Assembly (NCBI GenBank): GCA_044224315.1
Contig: JBGAKR010000008.1
Location: 62,001-126,000, forward strand
Length of the DNA stretch: 64,000 nt
From: JAGXTF01 sp044224315
GTDB lineage: Bacteria > Bacteroidota > Bacteroidia > NS11-12g > UBA955
Direction: 5' to 3'
Shown piece by piece: positions 40,868 through 48,747 of the stretch. The stretch's first letter is position 1. The number at the start of each line of letters is the position of its first letter. A program made the translations under genes and the position numbers. Below the pieces are notes generated by a model. That model saw only the letters and a program-made list of their open reading frames with translations, searched no databases and was not told the origin of the DNA.

Positions 40868-43444
40868 TTACTTTTTAATTACCAGAATATCTTTTTGTTC
40901 GCCCAATGCGCTGCTGATTTTATACAGGTAAGTGCCATCTGGCAAATCGTTTACATACAAATTGTTCACACCGGGTTGCAATGGTTGTGTTATAATTTTT
41001 TGGCCGGTAAGGGCATATAATTCAAATTGCAAACCGGAATAATTGTTTTTATTTACAATGGAAATTTCGCCATTGCTTGGATTGGGAAATACGCGAATAT
41101 TATACAATACAAATCCCGGTGTTTTTGCAAAATCGGGTACAATAAACTCTAAGGTATCTTTTGCTATGCATCCATTGTTTGTAATTGTATGTATCAGTTG
41201 GATTTTTGTATTTACATAATGGGTTAAATCCATTGTTACTGAATCTCCGCTGCGACTGATGGTGTCCAATGTCCAACTATGGATACCTGTTTTTTGTTTG
41301 CCCGAAAACGAATAAATAAAGTGGTTGTTGTTAAATAGGATTCCTGCATTTGGAATGGGAATTATTTGGGTTTTACTAATGGCGGATCGATTGCTTAAGC
41401 ATCCATTTTCATTTTTTCCCTGCAGGTAAAAACTATCTTTATGTACTAAATTATAATTGTAAAAACGTGAGTTTGATTTTTGCATTAGGCTGTTGTTTTT
41501 ATAAAATAAAAATGTATCAATTGTGGCATCCGGGTTGGCATTTACCTGCAAGGTTAAATTATTTTGTGATGTGCAATTAATGAAATTCAAAGGGGCATCC
41601 CACTTAGGATTATTTATGGTATCCTCATGAATTACAATAGATATATAAGTGTAGCCGCAGGATAAATTGGAAGAATCGAGAATACCGAAATCAAAGGTTT
41701 GGGTTTTGGTAATTAAAATATTTTGCAAGCTGTCTTTGCCTTTACTTACGCCATTAATGGTAATACCGGCATTGATATTTTTAATACCATGGATAATCAC
41801 CGGTACAGTGCTGTTTTTACAAGCCCGGGTTTTCCCGGGAATTACACTAAAATCCAGCGGTGCACAGGCCAGGGTTTTACCTATAATTTCACTTATTTCG
41901 GTTTGTCCGCACGGTCCAGGTACCATTGCGTATACCATGGCTTTCAAACTGTGGTTGCCAAGCAGGTTTGATATATCGTGATACAACCCCATATTACCAG
42001 AACTGGGCGTTATCCAGGTTTTGCCACTGTCGGTGCTGATTTTATAACCCGTTGCGCCATTAATTACGGCCCAATTCACTCTAAATCCCGTGAATTTAAT
42101 TTGATCAATACTCAAAGTGGGGCCAGTATTTAATGTGCGAATTTGAATGGATTTTGTTACCCCATTGCTCACACATCCCGAAGCAGATTTTCCCCACACG
42201 GTAGCAGTTATGGCTGAATTTTTAACCTTAACCGGCAAGGTATCGCGGGTACTAAACGGGCCGGATGCACTTGTAAAACTCCATGAGTCGGCCTTACCGA
42301 TTTTTGTCTGGGCTTTAAATGTAATCCAAGAGTTGGGGCAAACTGTATCCAACCCTCCTAGGGTTCCTAATTCTAAGGCAGGAGGAGGTAAAACATGCAC
42401 CATCACTTTGTTTGAAACGGTTGCGCATCTGCTGGGTGCAGTTACAGTTACCCAGTATTGGGCTGAATCTTTGGCATAAATGGCATTTACATTTTGATTG
42501 GTCAAATTCCATTTGTAAGAATATCCGCTGCCGATATTGGCCGAAAGTCTAACACTGTCGCCCTTGCATATAGTTTGGGCCGATGCAGGAGATAAGGCAG
42601 CAGAAGGGGGCGTATACACTGTAAAAGTAAAACTATCTTTGGCACCGGTTGCTTTGTTGTTTTTTACAGTTAAATAGGCTTTAAAAATGCCAGTGGAACT
42701 GTATGTAACAGTGGGCGTTGCCGAAGTACTGGTAGCAGGGCTGCCGCCTGTAAACTTCCAGTCGTAAGAGGTTGGGTTGCCGGTGACCGTAGCTTTAAAA
42801 TTAAGCGTGCGTCCGCTACAGGCGGCCGAATCAACAAGCTTTATTTTGCCGGTTGGAATAAGGCTTGAGGGTGATATTGTAAATGATTTAGCATAAATAT
42901 AATCGCCGGATTCCTGGTAATCATTGTTGGCACTATTCAGGGTTACATAAAATTTCACATTGCCCACATTGGTTTTTGGTGCAGTCCATTTTATTGCCCA
43001 TGCTGTAGAATCGGTGCTTACGGCTGAACTACCTGTAGACGTTTGATAAATGTAAAATCGGGTTTTGCCGCTAACAGTTGTAGAGGTTGTTGAGCTGCGT
43101 GAATCTAAATTCGCAAAAGTACCGCATGCCTGATTGCTGCCATCCAGACAGGTCATTTCAAAACCAAAACGTGAAATTCCGCTTTCTTTATAAGTCAGAT
43201 ATAGGGTGTAAACCGAGTCGGGGATATATCCATTACCGGTGAAATTGCCAATGAGTTTTATTTTACCCCATTTGGTGCCACTGGTTTGCAGTGCATAGGT
43301 AGTATGGCAACCCGAGTAGGTGCAGTTATTTTCTGATGGTGCATTTGTATAAGCAGCTGGCGGATAAGACTGGTATGTGCGGGTATAAAATACCACGCAA
43401 AATGCCGCTGCTAGAAGAATTATTTTAAGTATTTTGGAGTGCAT
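40868..43444 (-). CDS. T9SS-secreted protein with choice-anchor V and PKD domains
   Basis: 858 residues. Signal segment MHSKILKIILLAAAFCVVFY, then a choice-anchor V/Reeler-like domain (YTNAPSENNCTYSGCHTTYA; a CxxxxCH motif in place of the usual CxxCH), then a PKD domain (TSYDWKFTGGSPATSTSAT) and several Ig-like modules (one beginning PTLSIDQIKFTGFRVNWAV). It ends in a type A sorting domain (IRVFPNPSNGEISIVNK to KDILVIKK). The CH motif suggests possible heme attachment; the altered spacing makes this uncertain. It is likely a large surface protein. There is no terminator hairpin within the 70 nt after its stop. Confidence 0.88.
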   Translation of the reverse strand: MHSKILKIILLAAAFCVVFYTRTYQSYPPAAYTNAPSENNCTYSGCHTTYALQTSGTKWGKIKLIGNFTGNGYIPDSVYTLYLTYKESGISRFGFEMTCLDGSNQACGTFANLDSRSSTTSTTVSGKTRFYIYQTSTGSSAVSTDSTAWAIKWTAPKTNVGNVKFYVTLNSANNDYQESGDYIYAKSFTISPSSLIPTGKIKLVDSAACSGRTLNFKATVTGNPTSYDWKFTGGSPATSTSATPTVTYSSTGIFKAYLTVKNNKATGAKDSFTFTVYTPPSAALSPASAQTICKGDSVRLSANIGSGYSYKWNLTNQNVNAIYAKDSAQYWVTVTAPSRCATVSNKVMVHVLPPPALELGTLGGLDTVCPNSWITFKAQTKIGKADSWSFTSASGPFSTRDTLPVKVKNSAITATVWGKSASGCVSNGVTKSIQIRTLNTGPTLSIDQIKFTGFRVNWAVINGATGYKISTDSGKTWITPSSGNMGLYHDISNLLGNHSLKAMVYAMVPGPCGQTEISEIIGKTLACAPLDFSVIPGKTRACKNSTVPVIIHGIKNINAGITINGVSKGKDSLQNILITKTQTFDFGILDSSNLSCGYTYISIVIHEDTINNPKWDAPLNFINCTSQNNLTLQVNANPDATIDTFLFYKNNSLMQKSNSRFYNYNLVHKDSFYLQGKNENGCLSNRSAISKTQIIPIPNAGILFNNNHFIYSFSGKQKTGIHSWTLDTISRSGDSVTMDLTHYVNTKIQLIHTITNNGCIAKDTLEFIVPDFAKTPGFVLYNIRVFPNPSNGEISIVNKNNYSGLQFELYALTGQKIITQPLQPGVNNLYVNDLPDGTYLYKISSALGEQKDILVIKK

Positions 43445-43744
43445 TCTTGGTTGGGTTCAAATTACTCTTATTAAACGAGACAATTTTGAAATGTTGACAC
43501 TCGGATGATGTTTGTTTAACTTAAACTGACAATTGGGTAAAACATATAATTACTGCAATTTCCCAAAAGGTTTATATAAGTAGTTTCATATATTAAAGTT
43601 AAAATTTTAATATTTATTGTGGACCTGAAAAACAGAGGGACTAACATTTTACAAATTATGCTTATATCCAATTTTACCAATTTTAACAACATGCCTTACA
43701 GGGGATTAAACCTTTTAGATTTACATTTGTCTAAGTTAACGAAT

Positions 43745-45058
43745 ATGCATCTTCTAAAATTCAAAACCCTAATTCTGGTAGGGACTTTAGCTTTTATCGC
43801 TACAATAAATGCGCAGTATTTCCCACCCCTAACAGGCAATACCTGGGATACGATTTCTCCCACTTCCTTGGGCTGGTGTACCAATAAAATTACCCCTTTG
43901 TATAATTTTTTAAGTCAAAAAAATACCAAAGCATTTATAGTATTGAAGGATGGTAAAATAGTGCTGGAGAAGTATTTTGGCACCTTTACCGCAGACAGCG
44001 CCTGGTATTGGGCATCGGCGGGTAAAAGCCTCACCTCTATGCTGGTAGGCATTGCCCAGCAAGATGGAAAATTAGAAATATCCGATACCAGCAGCAAATA
44101 CCTGGGAGTGGGTTGGACAAATTGCACACCCCAACAGGAAGCAAAAATTACCATTAAACATCAGCTAAGTATGACTTCGGGATTGGATGACGGAGTGCCC
44201 GATCATTATTGCACCCTGGATACCTGCCTCATATACAAAGCCGATGCTGGCACCCGTTGGGCTTATCACAACGGGCCATATACACTTTTGGATGGGGTAA
44301 TTGAAAACGCCACGGGCCAAAATTTAAATGCATTTTTTAATCAGAAAGTGAAAACCAATACCGGTATTAATGGTATTTTTATTCAGGTGGGATATAACAA
44401 TATTTTTTACAGCAAGCCCCGTATGGCTGCGCGTTATGGCCTGCTTATTTTGAATAAAGGGGTATGGAATGGTACAGCAATTTTAAAAGATACCGCCTAT
44501 TTCAGGCAAATGACCAATACATCGCAAACCCTAAATAAATCTTATGGGTATTTATGGTGGTTAAATGGCAAACAATCCTACATGGTACCGGGTTTGCAAG
44601 TGGTAATTCCGGGAAAATTATTTCCAAATGCCCCATCAGATATGGTATCGGCATTGGGTAAAAACGGACAGTTTATTAACGTAGTGCCTTCCCAAAATTT
44701 AGTAATGATACGAATGGGAAACGAGCCGGGTGGGGGAGATGTGCCCTTCACGCTGAATGATTCTATCTGGAAAAAACTGAATGAAGTAATGTGCAACAGT
44801 TCAACTACAAAAAACTTCAATCAGGCACCACAAATTCGGGTTTACCCCAATCCAAGCCAGGGTGCTGTGCATATTGATTCGGAACAGGCTGGGTTTACGG
44901 CAAGTCTCCTAAATATTTCCGGACAAGTTGTGCAGTTGCAATCCACCCAAAACGGATCTGTTGATTTCAGTAATTTAAAACCTGGGGTTTATTTTATAAA
45001 GATTCAGGGCGAAAGTGGCTGGAAGCAGGTTCAAAAATTGGTGGTTACCGAAAAATAG
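43745..45058 (+). CDS. Serine beta-lactamase-like hydrolase with T9SS sorting domain
   Basis: About 437 residues. Signal peptide (MHLLKFKTLILVGTLAFIA ending INAQ), a class C beta-lactamase/DD-peptidase-type domain with the SxxK motif SAGK (Ser91, Lys94) and the YxN motif YHN (Tyr174-Asn176), then a type A sorting domain (IRVYPNPSQGAVHIDSE to QKLVVTEK). It is an exported esterase, amidase or peptidase. I chose ATG 43745 because the 42 residues before it are non-signal and lie across a TACATTTG box at 43722-43729. Confidence 0.9.
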   Translation: MHLLKFKTLILVGTLAFIATINAQYFPPLTGNTWDTISPTSLGWCTNKITPLYNFLSQKNTKAFIVLKDGKIVLEKYFGTFTADSAWYWASAGKSLTSMLVGIAQQDGKLEISDTSSKYLGVGWTNCTPQQEAKITIKHQLSMTSGLDDGVPDHYCTLDTCLIYKADAGTRWAYHNGPYTLLDGVIENATGQNLNAFFNQKVKTNTGINGIFIQVGYNNIFYSKPRMAARYGLLILNKGVWNGTAILKDTAYFRQMTNTSQTLNKSYGYLWWLNGKQSYMVPGLQVVIPGKLFPNAPSDMVSALGKNGQFINVVPSQNLVMIRMGNEPGGGDVPFTLNDSIWKKLNEVMCNSSTTKNFNQAPQIRVYPNPSQGAVHIDSEQAGFTASLLNISGQVVQLQSTQNGSVDFSNLKPGVYFIKIQGESGWKQVQKLVVTEK

Positions 45059-45071
45059 GATTATTTGCAGT

Positions 45072-45728
45072 ATGAAAATAGGAATTTTGGGTACAGGCGG
45101 GGTTGGGCGCACCATTGGAAGCAAACTCATAGAAATGGGCCACAGCGTAATGCTGGGATCGCGCACAGAGAAACACGAAAAGGCCGGCGAATGGAGTTTA
45201 ACCCAAGGGGCAAACGCACAGGTGGGTACTTTTTCCCAGGCAGCGGCTTTTGGCGAATTGCTTTTTAACTGCACCAAAGGAGATGCAAGCCTCCAAGCCC
45301 TTGAAATGGCTGGCCCTGATATTTTAAATAAAATTTTAATTGATGTTACCAACCCCCTGGATTTTAGCCAGGGTATGCCCCCAAGGCTGATACCAGAACT
45401 CTCGAACGATAACTCATTGGGTGAAGAAATACAGCGCAGATTTCCAAACATTAAGGTAGTAAAAACCTTTAATACCATGTGGGCCGGATTAATGGTAAAC
45501 CCTGATTTGGTTGCCGATGGAAATCATGTAAATTTTGTGTGTGGAAACGATGCAGAAGCTAAAAACCAGGTTGTACAATTGTTGCAGGAAATGGGATGGA
45601 AATCCACCTCTTTGATAGATCTTGGCGATATCACTGCTGCGAGGGGTACAGAAGCATACCTGCCTTTGTGGCTGCGATTATACGGCGCTAAAAAAACCGG
45701 GGCTTTTAATATTCAGATTGTAGGTTAA
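45072..45728 (+). CDS. NADP-binding oxidoreductase, F420-dependent-reductase type
   Basis: About 218 residues. The Rossmann start MKIGILGTGGVGRTIGSKL and SVMLGSRTEKHEKA show NADP binding (SR/T at the end of beta-2). DVTNPLDF, VKTFNTMWA and GNDAEAKNQVVQLLQEMGW are typical of NPD (NADPH:F420 oxidoreductase-like) and related dinucleotide-binding proteins. Actual use of F420 is doubtful in Bacteroidota; most members act on other substrates. ATG 45072 is used rather than the longer frame starting at 45015. It sits 13 nt after the beta-lactamase-like gene. Confidence 0.85.
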   Translation: MKIGILGTGGVGRTIGSKLIEMGHSVMLGSRTEKHEKAGEWSLTQGANAQVGTFSQAAAFGELLFNCTKGDASLQALEMAGPDILNKILIDVTNPLDFSQGMPPRLIPELSNDNSLGEEIQRRFPNIKVVKTFNTMWAGLMVNPDLVADGNHVNFVCGNDAEAKNQVVQLLQEMGWKSTSLIDLGDITAARGTEAYLPLWLRLYGAKKTGAFNIQIVG

Positions 45729-45737
45729 TAAACCCCA

Positions 45738-45956
45738 TTATTTTTTATTTTTAGCCCGCATAATACTGTCAATTATATTCGGGTTAACTTTGGTTTTATA
45801 GCCCGTTTTAAGATTTAGTTTTTCATGCGTGGCGCTTTGTTTGCGCTTTTCGCGGTTGGGTACAATTATGTTTACATAAGCAAAAATGGCAATCACCGTA
45901 ATTACTATAAAAAATACGGTTGCTACAATCAGTTTGTTGCGTTGTTGCTTTTCCAT
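45738..45956 (-). CDS. Small single-span membrane protein
   Basis: 72 residues. A single helix (LIVATVFFIVITVIAIFAYVNII) follows a short basic N-terminus, and the remainder is lysine-rich (HEKLNLKTGYKTKVNPN, KNKK). I recognise no family. Its ATG overlaps the stop of the Ldh-family gene, so the pair should be co-translated. A role in anchoring or regulating that enzyme is possible. Confidence 0.65.
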   Translation of the reverse strand: MEKQQRNKLIVATVFFIVITVIAIFAYVNIIVPNREKRKQSATHEKLNLKTGYKTKVNPNIIDSIMRAKNKK

Positions 45957-47029
45957 CAGGGCAATGGGATATTAAATTCGGTAGCAATTTCGGTTAAATC
46001 TTTCACTACTTGTTCCACCAGTGGAATTCCGGCGGTTTTTCTGCGGTTGTATTCCAGCCTTTCCGCATCACCGGGTATTTTTACAGGATGGTTGGCATCG
46101 GCGGGGCGGGTTTCTCTGAAACGGCGTATCCACAGGTCCATATTGGATTTAAATTCGGAGGTATCGCGGAAGGCGTCTACACGCCAGGCGCCTACAAAAT
46201 GGCCTATACCTTTGCCGGGAGCATTGGCAGCGGGTTCTAAAAATGCAACAAAGGGCGGAACCCATGGACCGAAATTGGCACCACTCAACACTCCGCTTAA
46301 AATATCTACTACCGCGCTTAGTCCATATCCTTTATAGCTGCCGTGGTCCATATCGCTGCCCAGGGTGAGCACCATTCCGCCTTTTTTCAATTCGGTAGGA
46401 TCTGTGCTGGGTGCACCTGAGTTTTGTACCAGCCATCCTTCTGGAATTTTTTTGCCTGCGCGTTCGGCAATTTCCAGTTTTCCGTTGCTGGCAGCCGATG
46501 TAGCCATATCCAGCACAAAAGTGGGCTCTTCGCCGGCCGGTATTGCAAAACAAATGGGATTGGTACCCAACATGCGTTCTGCACCCAGGGCAGGGGTTAC
46601 CAGCGGACTTGCATTGGTTACGGCAAAGCCAATCATATCGTTTTCGGCGGCCATCAGGGCATGATGACCCGCAATGCCAAAATGGTTGCTGTTTTGTATG
46701 GCCACCCATCCGGTGCCGCAGTTGCGGGCTTTTTCAATGGCCAGTTGCATAGCATAGGGTGCAGCAACCAGGCCTATGCCTCCATCGGCATCCAGGGTAG
46801 CGGTAGAGGGTGTTTCGCGTACAATTTTAAATTCAGGCGAAGGATTAATGCGCCCTTTTTTTATCAATCTCAGGTATCCGATCAGTCGGGCTACTCCATG
46901 GCTGTCAATCCCGCGCAAATCGGCATGAATAAGCACTTCAGCGGCCAGGGCAGCATCTTTTGGCGAAAATCCATTGGCCAGAAAAATATCGGTTGTCCAT
47001 TTTTCCAGCTGCCTGAAATCAATAATCAT
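45956..47029 (-). CDS. Ldh-family oxidoreductase (malate/L-sulfolactate/ureidoglycolate dehydrogenase fold)
   Basis: 357 residues of the type 2 malate/lactate dehydrogenase family. Conserved segments: DLRGIDSHGVARLIGYL with His48-like active site, NSNHFGIAGHHAL, TNPICFAIPAG and DHGSYKGYGLSAVVDILSGVLSG. These NAD(P)-dependent enzymes reduce 2-oxo acids or oxidise 2-hydroxy acids; the substrate cannot be set from sequence. A small membrane protein is coupled at the 3' end. Signal peptides are absent, so it is cytoplasmic. Confidence 0.9.
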   Translation of the reverse strand: MIIDFRQLEKWTTDIFLANGFSPKDAALAAEVLIHADLRGIDSHGVARLIGYLRLIKKGRINPSPEFKIVRETPSTATLDADGGIGLVAAPYAMQLAIEKARNCGTGWVAIQNSNHFGIAGHHALMAAENDMIGFAVTNASPLVTPALGAERMLGTNPICFAIPAGEEPTFVLDMATSAASNGKLEIAERAGKKIPEGWLVQNSGAPSTDPTELKKGGMVLTLGSDMDHGSYKGYGLSAVVDILSGVLSGANFGPWVPPFVAFLEPAANAPGKGIGHFVGAWRVDAFRDTSEFKSNMDLWIRRFRETRPADANHPVKIPGDAERLEYNRRKTAGIPLVEQVVKDLTEIATEFNIPLP

Positions 47030-47068
47030 GGGGCGAAATTAATATGGATTCGGGCATCTGTATAAAAT

Positions 47069-47100
47069 AAAAAAGCCCCCGTTTTTGCGGAGGCTTTTTT
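47069..47100 (-). terminator. Intrinsic terminator
   Basis: AAAAGCC and GGCTTTT with an inner CCG/CGG form an imperfect stem. On the minus strand it lies just after the trypsin-ankyrin stop and is followed by a T-run. Confidence 0.7.
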
Positions 47101-47117
47101 AAATCATTGAGTGCGGA

Positions 47118-48554
47118 TTATTTTTTAGCTTTTTCAGCTTTTTTCAGCACTTTGGCAATTTCTTTTTGTTTGGCAGCTTTGGCCAGGGCGCGGGCAGTTT
47201 TGCCACCGTTGTTTACGGCTTTCAAATCCGCTCCTGCATCGATCAAAGCTTGCACAGCGGCCATGTTACCATATTTAGCAGCTACCATCAGAGGGGTTTC
47301 GCCATTGGCATCACGGGCATTCAAATCCAGGGCATCGCCATATACTTGTTTTGCTTTGTTAATTGCACCTGCCATATTGTATTGGGCAAACACACTCAGC
47401 AATGGTGTATTAAAGCGGTCTTTGGCGTTGAGGTCGAGGCCAGTTTGACCAAGGATGAAATCCAGGATATCACCCCTTTGTGCTTTTGCAGCCAGGGCCA
47501 TCAGGTTGTCTTCATTCTCAAATTTCTTTTTAAAGATCCAGGTGTAAACACTCCATTCTTTAAATTCATTGAGGTCGTTGTCTTCTATCGCCAATTGCAG
47601 GTTTCTAAACACCGCATACTGTAAGAGTCCGTCGTTGGTGTAGGTAATCCGGTGTACACCATTTCCTTGTTCGGCTTGCATACCCAGCAGGTTATACAAA
47701 TCGTAGAATACATCTTGTTTTACGCAATCGCACTCTTCGTCTACATGGTAATCCCATCCTGGACCGCGAACCAAAATACCTTCGATAAAGCCGTTCATGT
47801 TGAATACAGGTCCGCCAGAGTTACCGTGGAAAGCATCCAAATCGGTAAGGAAAGAGGTGGTATAATCTTCGTTATTGGTAACGTGTGCGCTATCGGCCAC
47901 TTTCAGGGGCAAACCTTCTGGAGAGCCTATCATGGCAATCATCTGGTCGAATTTAACGGCACCGCCAGTGCGGAATTTGTAAGGTTTACGGCCGGTTACT
48001 TTGCGGTTCAGGCGAATAATGCAATAGTCGTATTCTCCGTTTTCGGTGAGTTGACGGTCCAGAATTTCAACACCCTGGTATTGGTTAGACTCTGGAATGG
48101 TGATGTATTTGCCAGATAAATTAAAGCTTACATCTGCGGTGTAGTCAAAAATCCAAACAGTGTTCAGCAATTTTTCCTGGTCGGTAATACAGTGACCTGC
48201 GGTTACCAGTAAATCGGGTGCAATAAGGAAGCCGGTACAGAAACCTGCAATGGGTTGATCCAGGAAGCGCACTCCGTCATCGAATTTGTTTTTACCGAAG
48301 TAATTAATCAATCCGTCACGCAGAGTTCCGGTGCTGATGCGGCTGCCATTTACCTGGCTTTTGTTAACGGCTGTTGCAGTGGCTCGCATGTAATCGCGGT
48401 ACTCCCATTTGGTTGAAGCTTCGGCGCGGGTATCGGGGCCCCATGCGCCGCGGCTGGCTGCATCCTTGCTCTCGAACCAAGGAATGTTCTTGTCTTGCGC
48501 CATTGCAAGTGTGGTAAATCCAAACAAGGCAATAGCCAAAAGGTTTCTTTTCAT
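47118..48554 (-). CDS. Exported trypsin-like serine protease fused to ankyrin repeats
   Basis: About 478 residues. Signal peptide MKRNLLAIALFGFTTLAMAQ, then a chymotrypsin-fold protease with the full triad (numbering from ATG 48584): His131 (VTAGHC), Asp186 (EYDYCIIRL), Ser256 (FHGNSGGPV). The C-terminal third holds three ankyrin repeats; the clearest is DANGETPLMVAAKYGNMAA followed by VQALIDAGADLKAVNNGGKT. It should act in the periplasm or outside the cell. An exported trypsin-ankyrin fusion is unusual. The gene lies downstream of, and in line with, a metacaspase gene with a hairpin between. Other possible starts are ATG 48572 and 48584. Confidence 0.9.
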   Translation of the reverse strand: MKRNLLAIALFGFTTLAMAQDKNIPWFESKDAASRGAWGPDTRAEASTKWEYRDYMRATATAVNKSQVNGSRISTGTLRDGLINYFGKNKFDDGVRFLDQPIAGFCTGFLIAPDLLVTAGHCITDQEKLLNTVWIFDYTADVSFNLSGKYITIPESNQYQGVEILDRQLTENGEYDYCIIRLNRKVTGRKPYKFRTGGAVKFDQMIAMIGSPEGLPLKVADSAHVTNNEDYTTSFLTDLDAFHGNSGGPVFNMNGFIEGILVRGPGWDYHVDEECDCVKQDVFYDLYNLLGMQAEQGNGVHRITYTNDGLLQYAVFRNLQLAIEDNDLNEFKEWSVYTWIFKKKFENEDNLMALAAKAQRGDILDFILGQTGLDLNAKDRFNTPLLSVFAQYNMAGAINKAKQVYGDALDLNARDANGETPLMVAAKYGNMAAVQALIDAGADLKAVNNGGKTARALAKAAKQKEIAKVLKKAEKAKK

Positions 48555-48693
48555 GCCTGCAAGTTTAATCATTTTTGTTTTCATTATTTGTGTTTTTTAG
48601 ATTGGTTTTGGTATTTATATCCTTTATAAAAAAAAAGTAAACGATATTGGAATAATTTTTGTGGTAAAAGGGAAATTTATTTTTATTAAATGA

Positions 48694-48721
48694 AAAAAAG
48701 CCACCCGAAGGCAGCTTTTTT
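48694..48721 (-). terminator. Possible terminator between the protease genes
   Basis: AAAAGC and GCTTTT flank a CCxCC/GGxGG-type inner stem with a GAA loop. On the minus strand it follows the metacaspase stop and is followed by T. Partial read-through to the trypsin gene is likely. Confidence 0.6.
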
Positions 48722-48747
48722 CTAGATATATTAATTTGATTTTCAAT

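Noticed and set aside
43501..43545. Possible third promoter with the TNGTAAAC motif, upstream of the choice-anchor V gene
   Set aside because: The two GTTTAAC/GGGTAAAAC words are 23 bp apart and poorly matched, so they do not fit the exact 21-bp phasing.
43619..43744. 42-residue N-terminal extension of the beta-lactamase-like protein
   Set aside because: A TACATTTG promoter box lies inside the extension and the signal peptide begins at ATG 43745.
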